A DNA stretch of 64,000 nucleotides from Pseudomonadota bacterium (GTDB lineage Bacteria; Pseudomonadota; Gammaproteobacteria; Steroidobacterales; Steroidobacteraceae), in contig JAKBWB010000030.1 in the NCBI GenBank assembly GCA_021843755.1, forward strand, positions 78,252-142,251, in the 5' to 3' direction. This document shows positions 29,674-45,173 of this stretch, one piece after another (the first letter of the stretch is position 1; each line of letters starts with the position of its first letter). Under the pieces are notes generated by a model, which was given only the letters and a program-made list of their open reading frames with translations, did no database searches and was not told the DNA's origin. Position numbers and translations under genes: made by a program.

Positions 29674-31626
29674 ATGTCTTTCCCGACGATGGCTGGCCGG
29701 GCGCTCGCCGCCACGGCACTACTCGCTGTTTGTCTCATGCCCGGCGCGGGGGCGCGCCCCGCGCTCATCCTCAATCGCCACAGCGGCGCGCTGCATTTCA
29801 GCGATATGCCGCCCCCCGAGCCGCAAATCATGCGCCGCCTGGCCCGTGCCGAGCGCTGGCGCGGCTCGCGCTTCCTCGGCTGGCTGCCGGGCGGCGGAAT
29901 GCTGATCGACGTGCACGAGCGCGGCCGGCATATGCTGCGGCGGCTCACCTCCCCGGGGCGCAAGCCGATCACACTCGCCGCACCGGGCGGCCGGGTCCCG
30001 TGGGCGCTCGCCCCGCGCGTGGGTACGAGATTGCTGTACGCGCAGCGATCGACGCAGGGTACCGAGTGGTATGTGGTCGGCCCGCATACGACCCATGCGC
30101 TCGGGTCCGGCCAGCCGGTGATCGGTCTGCCTGTCTGGTCGGCTCACGGCCGGCGCATTGCGTTTCTCGCGGCCACCCCGGATGGCGACCGGGAGGCGGT
30201 CTATGTCACGGACGCCGCGGGGGCCGGGTTTCCCCGGCTGGTGGTCGGAGGGCTGGCCGGTCGTTGGCGGCTGCTCGACTGGTCGCGCAATGGGCGGCAC
30301 GTGCTCTTGAAGGACGATACGGGACCCGATGACGAGTCGCTCTATCTCGGGCGCATTGCCGACGGCGAGCTGCGCCGGCTGCCCATCCCGGCGGCCCGCC
30401 TCCGCGGCGCCCGCTTCGCCCCCGGCGGAGCCGCGATTGATTACGTTTCGGACCAGGGCGGGCAGTACGAGCGGCTGCTGCAGCTGGACGAGGCGTCGGG
30501 CCGCGTGCGGGCGCTCTCGGCCCGAGCCCCCTGGAGCGTCGAGCAGTTCGCGGCCAGCCCCAACGGCCACTACATCGCCTACACGCTCGATAACGACGGG
30601 CACAGCGTCCTGCACGTGCTCAATCGGCAGCTGCGGCTCGATGTCGCGGTGCCGTGGCTGCACGACGGGGTCATCGGCAACCTGCAATTCGATTCCGGAC
30701 ACCGACTGGGCTTTACCTTCCAGTCCGGCTGGCAGCCGCCCGAAGCGTACGTGTATGACCTGCGGAGCGGCCTGGTTCGGCGCTGGACGCGCGGGACTGC
30801 GGGCACAATTGCCACCGCCGCGCCGGCCACGAGCCGGCTCATCCACTACCCGACCTGGGACCGGGTCGACGGCCATTGGCGGATGCTGTCCGCGTACGTC
30901 TATCTGCCGCCCGGGTCCGGGCCCGCACCGGTGCTGATCGTGCTGCACGCCGGAGCCGCCGGCCAGTTCAGGCCCCGCTGGCGGCCGTTTCTGCAATTCG
31001 TGACCAACGATCTCGGCTATGCGGTGATCGCGCCGAACGTGCGCGGCTCCGCAGGCTACGGGCGGGACTTCCGCGCCCTCGCCGCCGGAGCGCAGCGCAC
31101 GGATGCGCTCCGCGACATCGGTGCGCTGATGGTCTGGATTGGTCTGCAGCCGGGGTTCGATGCGCACCGGATCGTGGTGATGGGCCGCGGGTATGGCGGT
31201 TGGCTGGCGGTGAACGCGCTGGCGCTGTTCGATCGGCATCTGCTCGGGGCGATCGACATCGATGGCATCGCCAACCTTGCCGATTACGTCGCACACGGTC
31301 CCAAATTCCAGCGTCAGTTCCGCGCGGCGCGGTTTGGCAACCCGCGGGACCCCGAGACCGCCGAGTTTCTGCGTCGGATCTCTCCGATCGGCAACGTGCG
31401 GCGCATCCTGCAGCCGGTACTGATCGTGCAGGGGCTCGCAGGCGGTGGCGCGCGCGCGGCCGATGCCCGGCAGCTGGCCTACCTGTTGCGCTTCTACGGC
31501 GATCGAGTCGAGCTGCTGACTGCGGCCAACGCCAGCAGCGATTTCACGCCCAGGACCGACCGGCGGGCCTATCGCGCCGCCATCGCGCAGTTCCTGCTGG
31601 CGCTGAAGTCGAAGCACGCGAAATGA
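29674..31626 (+). CDS. S9 (prolyl oligopeptidase)-family protein lacking its catalytic triad
   Basis: The 650-aa protein has a signal peptide (ALAATALLAVCLMPGAGA), a WD-like beta-propeller (about residues 60-400) and an alpha/beta-hydrolase C-terminal domain (GDGHWR-like linker, then YVYLPPGSGPAPVLIVLHAG, YAVIAPNVRGSAGYGRDF). The nucleophile elbow, normally GxSxGG, reads GRGYGG, with Gly506 in place of Ser. The Asp-loop, normally HGxxDxxV, reads VQGLAGGGAR, and the His near the end is absent (ANASSDFTPRTDRR). The frame is intact and the fold looks preserved, so I infer a non-catalytic, perhaps binding, protein. Confidence 0.88.
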   Translation: MSFPTMAGRALAATALLAVCLMPGAGARPALILNRHSGALHFSDMPPPEPQIMRRLARAERWRGSRFLGWLPGGGMLIDVHERGRHMLRRLTSPGRKPITLAAPGGRVPWALAPRVGTRLLYAQRSTQGTEWYVVGPHTTHALGSGQPVIGLPVWSAHGRRIAFLAATPDGDREAVYVTDAAGAGFPRLVVGGLAGRWRLLDWSRNGRHVLLKDDTGPDDESLYLGRIADGELRRLPIPAARLRGARFAPGGAAIDYVSDQGGQYERLLQLDEASGRVRALSARAPWSVEQFAASPNGHYIAYTLDNDGHSVLHVLNRQLRLDVAVPWLHDGVIGNLQFDSGHRLGFTFQSGWQPPEAYVYDLRSGLVRRWTRGTAGTIATAAPATSRLIHYPTWDRVDGHWRMLSAYVYLPPGSGPAPVLIVLHAGAAGQFRPRWRPFLQFVTNDLGYAVIAPNVRGSAGYGRDFRALAAGAQRTDALRDIGALMVWIGLQPGFDAHRIVVMGRGYGGWLAVNALALFDRHLLGAIDIDGIANLADYVAHGPKFQRQFRAARFGNPRDPETAEFLRRISPIGNVRRILQPVLIVQGLAGGGARAADARQLAYLLRFYGDRVELLTAANASSDFTPRTDRRAYRAAIAQFLLALKSKHAK

Positions 31627-31655
31627 GGCGCGGTCCGAGCCGGCGCGCACGCGCG

Positions 31656-32990
31656 TCAGCGCGGTGAGACCGCCGGAAACGAGACGGTTACCGCCAGGCC
31701 GCGGCCGCCTTCTCCTGCGCCGAGTTCGATGTCGGCGCCATGGGCGTCAGCGATGGCCTTGACGATGGCGAGTCCCAGGCCGCTCCCGGGCACCTGAGTG
31801 CCGGGATGGCGGTAGAAACGGTCGAACACCCGGGCCCGCTCCTCGGGCGCGATGCCCGGCCCATTGTCGGCGACCCTCAATTTCACCGGCTGGCCGGCCG
31901 CGCCGGGGGCGGTCACCGACACATCGACCCGGCCACCTCGGGGCGTGTAGCGCACGGCATTGTCGACTAGATTGCGGACCAGCGTCGCGATCGAGTCCGA
32001 TTCCCCTTGTATGAGCGCCCCCTGCGCCTCCGCCATGCCGAGGTCGATCCCGCGCGCGTCGGCAAGCGGAACCAGCTCCGCCACAACCTCGCGCGCGAGC
32101 TCATCGAGCGCAATGCGGCCGCGCGCCGCCTCGATGCGCGGCGCCTGCCGCTCGAGCGAGAGCAGCTGCTCGACCAGCCGGATCGAGCGCTGCACGCCGG
32201 CGGAGAGCCTTTGCGTTGCCTCGGCCCGTTCCTCGTCGGTCCCGGCGCGTTCCAGGGCGCCCAGCTGCAGATGCAGCGCGGTGAGCGGTGTGCGCAGCTC
32301 GTGGGCCGCGTCGGCGATGAATGCCCGTTCACGCTCGAGCGCGCCGGTCAAGCGCCCGAGCAGATCGTTCAGCGCCCCGACCAATGGCTGGACCTCATCG
32401 GGCAGGCCCGCAAGCGGCAGGGCCTCCAGCGCGTCCAGGCGGCGCGCTTTGACCGATGCGGCGAGCCGCTGCAGCGGCTCGAGCGTGTGGCCGACGGCGA
32501 ACCACACCAGCAGGCCGAGGATCGGTACGGCCAGCGCGAACGGCACGAGCGCCTTCATCGCCAGCTCGATGGCCTGTTGCTGACGTACGCGCATCGGCTG
32601 CGCCACCTGGATCACGCGCGTCGAGGAGGCAACGCCGTAGACACGCCAGCTGCCCTGCGGCGTCTTGACCGTCGAGAAGCCCAACGCGGTCAGGTTGGGC
32701 AGCGAGGTATGTACCGGCGTTCGATAGATCAGTTGGCCGTAGATCGTCCAGACCCGGATCACGAAGCCGTACGCCCGGGCGCGCGAAGGAATCGACGACG
32801 GCATTGGCCAGAGGTACTCGACCGGCAGATCGCGCAGCACGACTGCCGTCTGCTTCAGGTGATAGTCGAAAAAGCCATCGGCCTGCTTCAGCGCATTGCG
32901 GTACACGACCACGCCGCCGCACAGGCCGACCACGGCGATGCCGCCGAGGAGCCACGCGAGCAGGCGTGCCCGCAGCGAGCGGATCGTCAT
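31656..32990 (-). CDS. Sensor histidine kinase, QseC-like
   Basis: The 444-aa protein has two membrane segments (about 10-30 and 145-170) around a periplasmic sensor region, a HAMP linker, the H-box ADAAHELRTPLTALHLQLGA, and ATPase boxes (RNLVDNAVRYTPRGG, ADNGPGIAPEERARVFDRFY, GSGLGLAIVKAIADAHG). Its ATG overlaps the response-regulator stop by 4 bp. The signal is unknown. Confidence 0.93.
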   Translation of the reverse strand: MTIRSLRARLLAWLLGGIAVVGLCGGVVVYRNALKQADGFFDYHLKQTAVVLRDLPVEYLWPMPSSIPSRARAYGFVIRVWTIYGQLIYRTPVHTSLPNLTALGFSTVKTPQGSWRVYGVASSTRVIQVAQPMRVRQQQAIELAMKALVPFALAVPILGLLVWFAVGHTLEPLQRLAASVKARRLDALEALPLAGLPDEVQPLVGALNDLLGRLTGALERERAFIADAAHELRTPLTALHLQLGALERAGTDEERAEATQRLSAGVQRSIRLVEQLLSLERQAPRIEAARGRIALDELAREVVAELVPLADARGIDLGMAEAQGALIQGESDSIATLVRNLVDNAVRYTPRGGRVDVSVTAPGAAGQPVKLRVADNGPGIAPEERARVFDRFYRHPGTQVPGSGLGLAIVKAIADAHGADIELGAGEGGRGLAVTVSFPAVSPR

Positions 32991-33646
32991 GCCGGCCGCA
33001 CCCGGTAGCCGACGCCGCGCACCGTGCGAATGAAATCGGGGCCGAGCTTGCGGCGCAGCCCGTGCACGTGCACCTCCACGGCGTTGCTGTCGATTTCCTC
33101 GCCCCAGCCATAGAGCCGCTCCTCGATCCGTGCGCGCGAGTGGATGGTGCCGGGACGCTCCATCAGCAAATGCAGCAGCGCGAACTCCTTCGGTGAGAGG
33201 GCGATTTCCTCGGTGCCGCGCCGCACGCTGTGCGTGGCGGGATTGAGGATCACGCCCAGATGCTCGATCGCGGGGGCCGAATGTCCGGATTTGCGGCGCA
33301 GCAGCGCGCGGATGCGCGCGGCCAACTCGTCCAGATCGAAGGGCTTGACCAGATAGTCGTCGGCCCCGGCATCCAGGCCCTGCACCCGGTCGCTGACCGC
33401 ATCCCGCGCCGTGAGGATGATCACCGGCATGCCGTTGCCGCGCGCGCGCAGGCCGCTCAAGAGCGCAAGCCCGCTCTTGCGCGGCAGGCCCAGGTCCAGC
33501 AGCAGCAGGTCGAAGGATTCGCCTTCGAGCACCTGCTCGGCGGTTTCCCCGTCATGCACCCAGTCGACCGCAAAGCCATCGCGCCGCAGCCCGGCGCGGA
33601 TCGCCTCGCCGATCATGGCGTCGTCTTCCACCAGCAGCAGCCTCAC
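32987..33646 (-). CDS. OmpR-family response regulator, QseB-like
   Basis: The 219-aa protein starts with GTG (complement of 33644-33646). The receiver has the acidic pair EDD, phospho-acceptor Asp in DLLLLDLGLPRKSG, and Lys in LVKPFDLDEL. The winged-helix DNA-binding domain ends GEEIDSNAVEVHVHGLRRKL and TVRGVGYRVRPA. It is transcribed divergently from rsmG. Confidence 0.95.
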   Translation of the reverse strand: MRLLLVEDDAMIGEAIRAGLRRDGFAVDWVHDGETAEQVLEGESFDLLLLDLGLPRKSGLALLSGLRARGNGMPVIILTARDAVSDRVQGLDAGADDYLVKPFDLDELAARIRALLRRKSGHSAPAIEHLGVILNPATHSVRRGTEEIALSPKEFALLHLLMERPGTIHSRARIEERLYGWGEEIDSNAVEVHVHGLRRKLGPDFIRTVRGVGYRVRPA

Positions 33647-33729
33647 CTCAGCGTCCTCATCGCGCGCAATTTTTCACCCCCCGGCGGGCGGCTCTGCCAC
33701 AATCAGCGCGGTCCGAGGCCGTCCGATCC

Positions 33730-34392
33730 ATGAGTTCCTCGCATCCGACGCACGCTGCGGCCGACGCCCCCAGCAACCCGGCCGCGCTGATCCACGCCGC
33801 CGCCGCATTGGGCGTGGCCTTGACGGAGCACGATGCCGCGCGGCTGCTGCGCCTGCTCGAGGAGTTGGCGCGCTGGAATCGCCGCTTCAACCTGACGGCC
33901 ATCACGGACCGGGCCGACATGGTAACGCACCATCTGCTCGACAGCCTCGCCGTGCACCGCCATCTACAGGGCGTGCGCATTGCGGACGTCGGCACCGGCG
34001 CGGGCTTCCCGGGCCTGCCGCTCGCGCTGGCCAATCCGGAGCGGCGCTTCACGCTGATCGATTCGAGCGGGAAAAAGATCCGCTTCGTCTCCCATGCGGC
34101 GCACCTGCTGGGGCTGATGAACGTCGACACACTGCAGGCACGCGTCGAGGCCGTGCGGCCGGAGGCCCCGTTCGATACCGTTCTGGCGCGCGCGTTCGCC
34201 GCGCTGCCGGCGCTGGTGACAGCCGTCGCGCCGCTGTGCGGCCCGCGAACCCATATCCTGGCTTTGAAAGGCAAGTGGCCGAAGGCGGAAATCGATGCCC
34301 TGCCGCCGCTGTGGCGGGTCGAATCCCTGCCGCTGACCGTGCCGGGTCTCGCCGAGGACCGCTGCCTGATCGTGCTCAGCGCCCAGCGCTAG
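33730..34392 (+). CDS. rsmG: 16S rRNA (guanine-527-N7) methyltransferase
   Basis: The 220-aa protein has WNRRFNLTAITDRADMVTHH, the SAM motif ADVGTGAGFPGLPLAL and LIDSSGKKIRFVSHAA, all characteristic of RsmG (GidB). It methylates G527 of 16S rRNA. In many gammaproteobacteria it directly precedes parA-parB; here an lrp/ldh pair lies between. Its 3' end overlaps the lrp-like gene on the other strand by 4 bp. Confidence 0.95.
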   Translation: MSSSHPTHAAADAPSNPAALIHAAAALGVALTEHDAARLLRLLEELARWNRRFNLTAITDRADMVTHHLLDSLAVHRHLQGVRIADVGTGAGFPGLPLALANPERRFTLIDSSGKKIRFVSHAAHLLGLMNVDTLQARVEAVRPEAPFDTVLARAFAALPALVTAVAPLCGPRTHILALKGKWPKAEIDALPPLWRVESLPLTVPGLAEDRCLIVLSAQR

Positions 34393-34871
34393 CGATTGGC
34401 GGCGGCGCCGAGCGGCAGCAGGGTCGTTTCCTTGATGACCGACAGCGCGATGAGCGAGTGCACCGACTGCACGCCCGGGAAGCGCGAGAGGTGATCGAGA
34501 AAGAAGGCCTCGTACGCCTTGATGTCGCGGCAGGCGATGCGCAGCAGGAAATCGGTTTCGCCCATCAGGGTGTAGCACTCGAGGATCTCCGGATGGCGGC
34601 GCACCGCCTGCTCGAACTTCAGCAATGCGTCGCGCCCGTGACCGGCAAGCTTGACCTGCGAGAAGACCAGCACGTTCAGGCCGACCTTCTCGCGATCGAG
34701 CAGCGCGACACGCTTGCGGATCACACCGGTCTGCTCCAGGCGGCTCATGCGGCGCCAGCATGTCGAGGGCGTCATCCCCAGGCGTTCGGCGACTTCGGCC
34801 GCCGATAGATTCCCGTGCTCCTGGACGAGGTCGAGGATGCGGACATCGCCACGGTCCAGATCAGCTTGCAT
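34389..34871 (-). CDS. Lrp/AsnC-family transcriptional regulator
   Basis: The 160-aa protein has an N-terminal helix-turn-helix (DRGDVRILDLVQEHGNLSAA, AERLGMTPSTCWRRMSRLEQ) and a C-terminal RAM ligand-binding domain (HPEILECYTLMGETDFLLRI, QSVHSLIALSVIKET). It is divergent from the adjacent amino-acid dehydrogenase gene, so it probably controls that gene in response to a branched-chain amino acid, as BkdR/Lrp proteins do. Confidence 0.93.
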   Translation of the reverse strand: MQADLDRGDVRILDLVQEHGNLSAAEVAERLGMTPSTCWRRMSRLEQTGVIRKRVALLDREKVGLNVLVFSQVKLAGHGRDALLKFEQAVRRHPEILECYTLMGETDFLLRIACRDIKAYEAFFLDHLSRFPGVQSVHSLIALSVIKETTLLPLGAAANR

Positions 34872-34912
34872 AAATCATCTCGTCGCTCGAGGTAATCATG
34901 CAATGAATCATT
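34867..34912. promoter_or_regulatory. Candidate Lrp-type operator in the lrp/dehydrogenase divergent region
   Basis: This AT-rich stretch in otherwise GC-rich DNA carries related half-sites: TGCATAAATCAT at 34867-34878 and, partly inverted, AATCATGCAATGAATCATT at 34894-34912. Lrp-family proteins bind degenerate AT-rich dyads of this sort next to their own genes. Half-site spacing is about 25 bp. Confidence 0.35.
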
Positions 34913-35015
34913 CACCTGAGTCGATCTCCGAGCAAGCTTTGTGACGCACCGTGCATCGCCCGGGCGTATGGTGGCGGCGCTCTGGCGCGCGCCTGGTCAT
35001 CTTGGAGCCGAAATC

Positions 35016-36068
35016 ATGGATCTATTCACCCTGCCGGACTTCGACGGCCACGAGCAGGTGGTGTTCGGCCATGATGCCGCGACCGGATTGCGCGCGGTGG
35101 TTGCAATTCATTCCACGGTGCTCGGACCGGCGGCGGGCGGCTGCCGGATGTGGACCTATGGATCGGCCGACGAGGCGCTCACGGACGCGCTGCGCCTCTC
35201 GCGCGGCATGAGCTACAAGAATGCGATGGCCGAGCTCGGCTTGGGCGGGGGCAAGGCCGTGATTCTCGGCGATTCGCGCCGGGACAAGTCGCCGGAGCTG
35301 TTTGCCGCGTTTGGGCGGCTGGTCGATTCACTCGGCGGCCGATACATCACGGCCGAGGACGTGGGCACGACCACGGGCGACATGGAGCAGGTTGCTCGCC
35401 AGACGTCATTCGTGAGCGGCCTGAAGCGCGCGGCCGGTGAAGCGGGCGGCGACCCAGGACCGAAGACCGCCCTGGGCGTCTTCCTCGGCATTCAGGCCGC
35501 CGTTCGCTTCCAGCTCGGGTGTGAGCTTGATGGGCTGACCGTCGCGGTCCAGGGCCTGGGTGGTGTCGGACGCCCCTTGTGTCGGCTGCTCGCCGCGGCG
35601 GGCGCTCGTCTGAAAGTGGCCGATGCCCGTGCGGCGCTGGTCGAGCAGGTACGAGACGAGCTGGGTGCCGTCGTAGTGGCGCCTGGCGCCATCGCCGCCG
35701 AGGCGGCGGACGTCCTGGCACCGTGCGCGCTCGGCGCCGTGCTCAATGAAGCGTCCATCCCGCGGCTGCGGGTGCGGGTCGTGGCGGGTGCGGCGAATAA
35801 TCAGCTGGCGCGCGAGGCCGACGGGTACGCGCTGATGAAGGCCGGCATTCTGTATGCCCCGGACTATGTCATCAACGCCGGCGGCATCATCAGTGTGGCA
35901 CACGAGTACCGCGGCGGTGTCTCCGAGGCCGAAGTCCACGCCGACATCGAGAAGATTCCCGGGCGGCTCACGGTGATTTTCGAGCGTGCGCGCCGCGAGG
36001 GACTGCCGACCAGCGTCGTGGCCGATCGGATGGCGCGCGAGCGGTTGCGGGCCGGCCCTCGCGGCTGA
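35016..36068 (+). CDS. Leucine-dehydrogenase-type amino acid dehydrogenase
   Basis: I start at ATG 35016 behind GGAG (350 aa, [17 protein letters not shown]). The Glu/Leu/Phe/Val dehydrogenase motifs are [11 protein letters not shown], the catalytic lysine in [20 protein letters not shown], the NAD motif [17 protein letters not shown], and [10 protein letters not shown]. Leu/Phe/Val dehydrogenases reversibly deaminate hydrophobic amino acids to 2-oxo acids. The exact substrate is not readable. It is paired with the divergent Lrp-like regulator. Confidence 0.93.
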   Translation: MDLFTLPDFDGHEQVVFGHDAATGLRAVVAIHSTVLGPAAGGCRMWTYGSADEALTDALRLSRGMSYKNAMAELGLGGGKAVILGDSRRDKSPELFAAFGRLVDSLGGRYITAEDVGTTTGDMEQVARQTSFVSGLKRAAGEAGGDPGPKTALGVFLGIQAAVRFQLGCELDGLTVAVQGLGGVGRPLCRLLAAAGARLKVADARAALVEQVRDELGAVVVAPGAIAAEAADVLAPCALGAVLNEASIPRLRVRVVAGAANNQLAREADGYALMKAGILYAPDYVINAGGIISVAHEYRGGVSEAEVHADIEKIPGRLTVIFERARREGLPTSVVADRMARERLRAGPRG

Positions 36069-36123
36069 ATATCCGTCGTACCCCGAGGGTCCCGGGACGG
36101 CGGTGAAGTACACTGTCGTCCCC

Positions 36124-36990
36124 ATGAAGCGCGTCATCGCGATCGCCAATCAGAAAGGCGGTGTCGGCAAGACCACCACGGCGGTGAATCTGGCCGCCTC
36201 CCTGGCCGCCACCCGGCGGCGCGTGCTATTGCTGGACGTCGATCCCCAGGGCAATGCCACCATGGGCAGCGGGGTCGACAAATCACAGCTCGAGCGCAGT
36301 ACCTGCGAGGTCCTGCTCGGGGAAGCCGAGCTCGGCGCCTCGCTACATGTGGTCGAGCAGGGCGGCTATGCACTGTTGCCCGCCAATCAGGACCTTACCG
36401 CCGCCGAAGTGCGCTTGCTCGCGCTGCCCGCGGGTCGCGAGAGCCGCCTGCGGCGGGCTCTGGCACCAGTGCGTGACGCATATGACGTGATCCTCGTCGA
36501 TTGTCCGCCGGCGCTCAACATGCTCACGGTCAATGCTCTGGTCGCGGCCGACAGCGTGCTCATTCCCATGCAATGCGAGTACTACGCCCTGGAGGGACTC
36601 TCGGCGCTGCTCGGGACCATTGAGCAGCTGCGCGGCACGGCAAATCCATCGCTCGAGATCGAGGGCATCCTGCGCACCATGTTCGATCCGCGCAACAATC
36701 TGGCCAATGAGGTCAGCGCCCAGCTGCTCATGCACTTCGGTGAGAAGGTGTTTCGTACGGTGATTCCCCGCAATATCCGTCTGGCCGAGGCGCCCTCCTT
36801 CGGCCGGCCCGTCCTCCTTCACGACAAGGACTCCCGGGGGGCGCTCGCGTACCTCGCGCTCGCCGGCGAGATGATTCGCCGCGATGAAGTCCGCCTCGAC
36901 CCGGGCGTCGGTGCAAGCGTCCCGGCCGAGGCGCCTGAGCCGGATCCGCTGCCGGCGGCAGCGGCCGATGGCACGGGCGAAGCCTCATGA
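36124..36990 (+). CDS. parA: Chromosome-partitioning ATPase ParA (Soj)
   Basis: I start at ATG 36124 (288 aa). The deviant Walker A motif KGGVGKTT (residues 11-18) in [37 protein letters not shown] and [18 protein letters not shown] identify the chromosomal ParA/Soj ATPase. It has an Ala/Pro/Glu-rich C-terminal tail (from about residue 258). It overlaps parB by 4 bp. The open frame continues upstream into the dehydrogenase gene but is not ParA-like. Confidence 0.97.
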   Translation: MKRVIAIANQKGGVGKTTTAVNLAASLAATRRRVLLLDVDPQGNATMGSGVDKSQLERSTCEVLLGEAELGASLHVVEQGGYALLPANQDLTAAEVRLLALPAGRESRLRRALAPVRDAYDVILVDCPPALNMLTVNALVAADSVLIPMQCEYYALEGLSALLGTIEQLRGTANPSLEIEGILRTMFDPRNNLANEVSAQLLMHFGEKVFRTVIPRNIRLAEAPSFGRPVLLHDKDSRGALAYLALAGEMIRRDEVRLDPGVGASVPAEAPEPDPLPAAAADGTGEAS

Positions 36991-37895
36991 CCCAGAAGAA
37001 ACCTACCTTGGGCCGCGGCCTGGCGGACCTGCTGGGCTCGAGCGCCCGTGCGCCGCAGTCCGACGCCCAAGCGCCTTCTGCCGAGCGCCCCGCCGAAGGG
37101 GACGAGCTGAGGCGGCTGCCGCTCGATGCGCTGCAGCGCGGCAAATATCAGCCGCGCACGGACCTGCATCCGGAGTCCCTGGAGGAGCTGGCCGGCTCGA
37201 TCAAGGCCCAGGGAGTGGTGCAGCCGATCGTCGTGAGGCCCCTGCCGGCGGCAGGCGCCGGGGGGGCGCGCTACGAGATCATCGCGGGCGAGCGCCGCTG
37301 GCGTGCCGCGCAGCTGGCCGGTCTCGCGGACATCCCGGCGATCGTGCGGCACATCCCCGACGAAGCGGCGATTGCCGTGGCGCTGATCGAGAACATTCAG
37401 CGCGAGAACCTCAATCCCCTGGAGGAGGCGCGCGCGCTGCAGCGGCTGATCAGCGAATTCCGGCTCACGCACGCCCAGGCCGCCGCCGCGGTCGGCCGCT
37501 CGCGCGCCGGGGTGAGCAATCTGCTGCGGCTGCTGGAACTCTCCGCGGAGGTCTGCGAGCTGATCGAGCGGCGCCAGATCGAGATGGGGCACGCCCGTGC
37601 GCTGCTCGCGCTGCCCGAGCGCGCGGCACAGCAGCGGGCGGCCGCCGAGGTCGTGGCCAAGGGTCTGTCGGTGCGCCAGACGGAGACCCTGGTGCGCCGC
37701 ATGCTGAACCCGCCGGGCGAGGCGCGCGGCACGCCGCCCGCGGCGGATCCCGACGTGCGCCACCTGGAGCAGCAGCTCACCGAGAAGCTCGGGGCCCGGG
37801 TGGCCATTCGCCAGGCCACGGGCGGCCAGGGCGCGCTGGTGATTTCCTACAATAGTCTCGATGAATTGGACGGTATTCTCGCGCACATTCATTGA
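36987..37895 (+). CDS. parB: Chromosome-partitioning CTPase/DNA-binding protein ParB (Spo0J)
   Basis: The 302-aa protein starts with the usual GRGLADLLG segment, then the CTP-binding N-domain ([20 protein letters not shown], the [12 protein letters not shown] box, [20 protein letters not shown]) and a helix-turn-helix ([20 protein letters not shown]). It loads on parS and works with ParA. I found no parS-like TGTTTCACGTGAAACA in the window. Confidence 0.97.
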   Translation: MTQKKPTLGRGLADLLGSSARAPQSDAQAPSAERPAEGDELRRLPLDALQRGKYQPRTDLHPESLEELAGSIKAQGVVQPIVVRPLPAAGAGGARYEIIAGERRWRAAQLAGLADIPAIVRHIPDEAAIAVALIENIQRENLNPLEEARALQRLISEFRLTHAQAAAAVGRSRAGVSNLLRLLELSAEVCELIERRQIEMGHARALLALPERAAQQRAAAEVVAKGLSVRQTETLVRRMLNPPGEARGTPPAADPDVRHLEQQLTEKLGARVAIRQATGGQGALVISYNSLDELDGILAHIH

Positions 37896-38099
37896 ACGGA
37901 CCGCGGGGAATGCCGCTCGGGGCGCGCCGCGGATTGATTTCACACGAATTTCACCGACTTGGGCCGCCGTCCAATGGAGTGGACTCCCCCGAACCCGGTC
38001 AATATAATCGCGCGGCTTTTTCGGTCCGCCGCGGGTGGGCGCGTCCACGAGCCGGGCGACGTTCCGGCGCGACGCACTAGACCTGCGAGTGAGAGTTCG

Positions 38100-39427
<1,328 letters not shown>

Positions 39428-39473
39428 GCGGCTCGTCTCGATCCAAAATGCATTCCTGTCCGAGGAGATTTGA

Positions 39474-39746
<273 letters not shown>

Positions 39747-39792
39747 GCCGCCTGCGGGCCCCTGCTAAAGCGCTTCTCGGAAGGAGGCGATC

Positions 39793-40263
39793 GTGCACAT
39801 CAATCTGACGCTCCTCGTCCAGATGCTGGCGTTCGCCGCGCTCGTCTGGTTTACGATGAAATTCGTATGGCCGATGATCCTCGGCCCGATGCAGGAGCGT
39901 GAGCGGCGGATTGCGCAAGGTTTGGCCGCCGCCGACAAGGGCGAGGAGGAACTGAAGCAGGCGCGCGTGGGAGCCGAGGCGATCCTGCGCGAGGCGCGCG
40001 AGCGCGCCGGGGTCATCCTCGATCAGGCCCAGCACAGCGCCAACGAGATCATCGAGCAAGCCCGTGTCGCCGCGACACAGGAGGGCCAGCGCCTGCTCGT
40101 CGCCGCGCAGCAGCAGATCGAGCTGGATGCGGCCCGCGCCCGCGAGCAGCTGCGCCAGCAGGTCGGCGAGATCGCCGTCGCGGCCGCCGCGAAGCTCCTC
40201 GAGCGCGAAATCGATCCACGCGCTCACGCGGCGCTGCTCGAAGAATTCGCCGCGCAGATCTGA
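39793..40263 (+). CDS. atpF: F0F1 ATP synthase subunit b
   Basis: The 156-aa protein starts with GTG 39793 behind AAGGAGG (39780-39786). One N-terminal membrane helix ([20 protein letters not shown]) precedes a long charged helix that forms the peripheral stalk ([20 protein letters not shown] onward). Length and the [11 protein letters not shown] turn are typical. Confidence 0.97.
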   Translation: MHINLTLLVQMLAFAALVWFTMKFVWPMILGPMQERERRIAQGLAAADKGEEELKQARVGAEAILREARERAGVILDQAQHSANEIIEQARVAATQEGQRLLVAAQQQIELDAARAREQLRQQVGEIAVAAAAKLLEREIDPRAHAALLEEFAAQI

Positions 40264-40275
40264 GCGAGCCAGACG

Positions 40276-40806
40276 ATGCCGGACAAGAACACCATCGCCA
40301 GACCCTATGCCAAAGCCGCCTTCGAGGCGGCGCGCGGCCGGCTTGCGCCGTGGTCCGAAGCGTTGCGCCGCGCCGCCCGCGCGGTCGCCGATCCACGGGT
40401 CGAGGCCTTGCTGCACGATCCGCGCATCCCGAGCGAGCAGCTTGCCGAGCTGGTGGCGGCCGTCGCCGGCCCGAGCCTGGAGCCGGCCACACGCAACTTC
40501 ATCCGCGTACTCGCCGAAAATCACCGGCTCGGCTGTCTGGCGGAGGTCTCCGCGCGCTTCGAGGACCTCAAGGCCCAGGCCGAGGGGACTATCGAGGTGG
40601 AGGTGATCTCTGCCTGCGCGCTGAGCGAGACCCAGCAGGGTATGCTCGCCGCGGCGCTCGAGCGGCGGCTGGGGCGTACCGTGCGTCTGAGTTGCACGCA
40701 TGATCCGGCGTTGATCGGCGGCGCCAGCGTGCGCGCCGGCGATCTGGTCATCGATGGCTCGTTGCGCGGCAGGCTCGAGCGCGTCGCCCGTGCGTTGACC
40801 GCGTAA
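40276..40806 (+). CDS. atpH: F0F1 ATP synthase subunit delta
   Basis: The 176-aa protein starts at ATG 40276, 12 bp after atp[16 protein letters not shown] at the N-terminus and the C-terminal [20 protein letters not shown] are diagnostic of the delta (OSCP) subunit, which ties the F1 head to the b stalk. Confidence 0.97.
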   Translation: MPDKNTIARPYAKAAFEAARGRLAPWSEALRRAARAVADPRVEALLHDPRIPSEQLAELVAAVAGPSLEPATRNFIRVLAENHRLGCLAEVSARFEDLKAQAEGTIEVEVISACALSETQQGMLAAALERRLGRTVRLSCTHDPALIGGASVRAGDLVIDGSLRGRLERVARALTA

Positions 40807-40829
40807 GCATTTTCCCGGGGAACACTGTT

Positions 40830-42371
<1,542 letters not shown>

Positions 42372-42381
42372 GGGCCGCCTG

Positions 42382-44696
<2,315 letters not shown>

Positions 44697-44706
44697 GAGA
44701 TGCGTC

Positions 44707-45135
44707 ATGACCCAACCGAGCACCATTCAGGTTGACATCGTCAGCGCCGAGGGCGAAGTCTTCTCGGGGGCGGCCACCATGGTGTTCGCGCCGGCCTCCC
44801 AGGGTGACATCGGCGTCGCGCCGCGCCACGCGCCGCTGCTCTCGATGCTCAAGCCGGGCGAGGTCAGGGTTCAGACATCGGATGGCCAGGAGCAGTTCTT
44901 CTTTGTCGGAGGCGGGGCGATCGAGGTGCAGCCGCATCATGTGACGGTGCTGGCCGACACGGCGCTGCGCGCCAAAGACATCGACGAGGCCGCGGCGCTT
45001 GCCGCGAAGCAGCGCGCCGAGGAGGCGCTGAAGGACCGCAGCGGCCTCATCACGCAGGCCGAGGCGCTGGCCGAACTCGCCCGCGCGGCGGCGCAATTGA
45101 AAGTCATCGCGCGGCTGCGAAAAATCCGGAGCTAG
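44707..45135 (+). CDS. atpC: F0F1 ATP synthase subunit epsilon
   Basis: I start at ATG 44707 behind AGGAGA (142 aa). TIQVDIVSAEGEVFSGAATM, the GDIGVAPRHAPLLSMLKPGE beta-sandwich and the helical C-terminal arm (AKDIDEAAALAAKQRAEEAL) define epsilon, which couples and inhibits rotation. Last gene of the atp operon. Confidence 0.97.
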   Translation: MTQPSTIQVDIVSAEGEVFSGAATMVFAPASQGDIGVAPRHAPLLSMLKPGEVRVQTSDGQEQFFFVGGGAIEVQPHHVTVLADTALRAKDIDEAAALAAKQRAEEALKDRSGLITQAEALAELARAAAQLKVIARLRKIRS

Positions 45136-45173
45136 ATGCGCGCCGGCGCCTGGCCCGCACCATAAGGGTCCGC

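Noticed and set aside
29719..31650. 643-codon minus-strand open frame opposite the S9-like gene
   Set aside because: Shadow frame: the sense strand has a signal peptide, propeller and hydrolase-domain pattern; the antisense has none.
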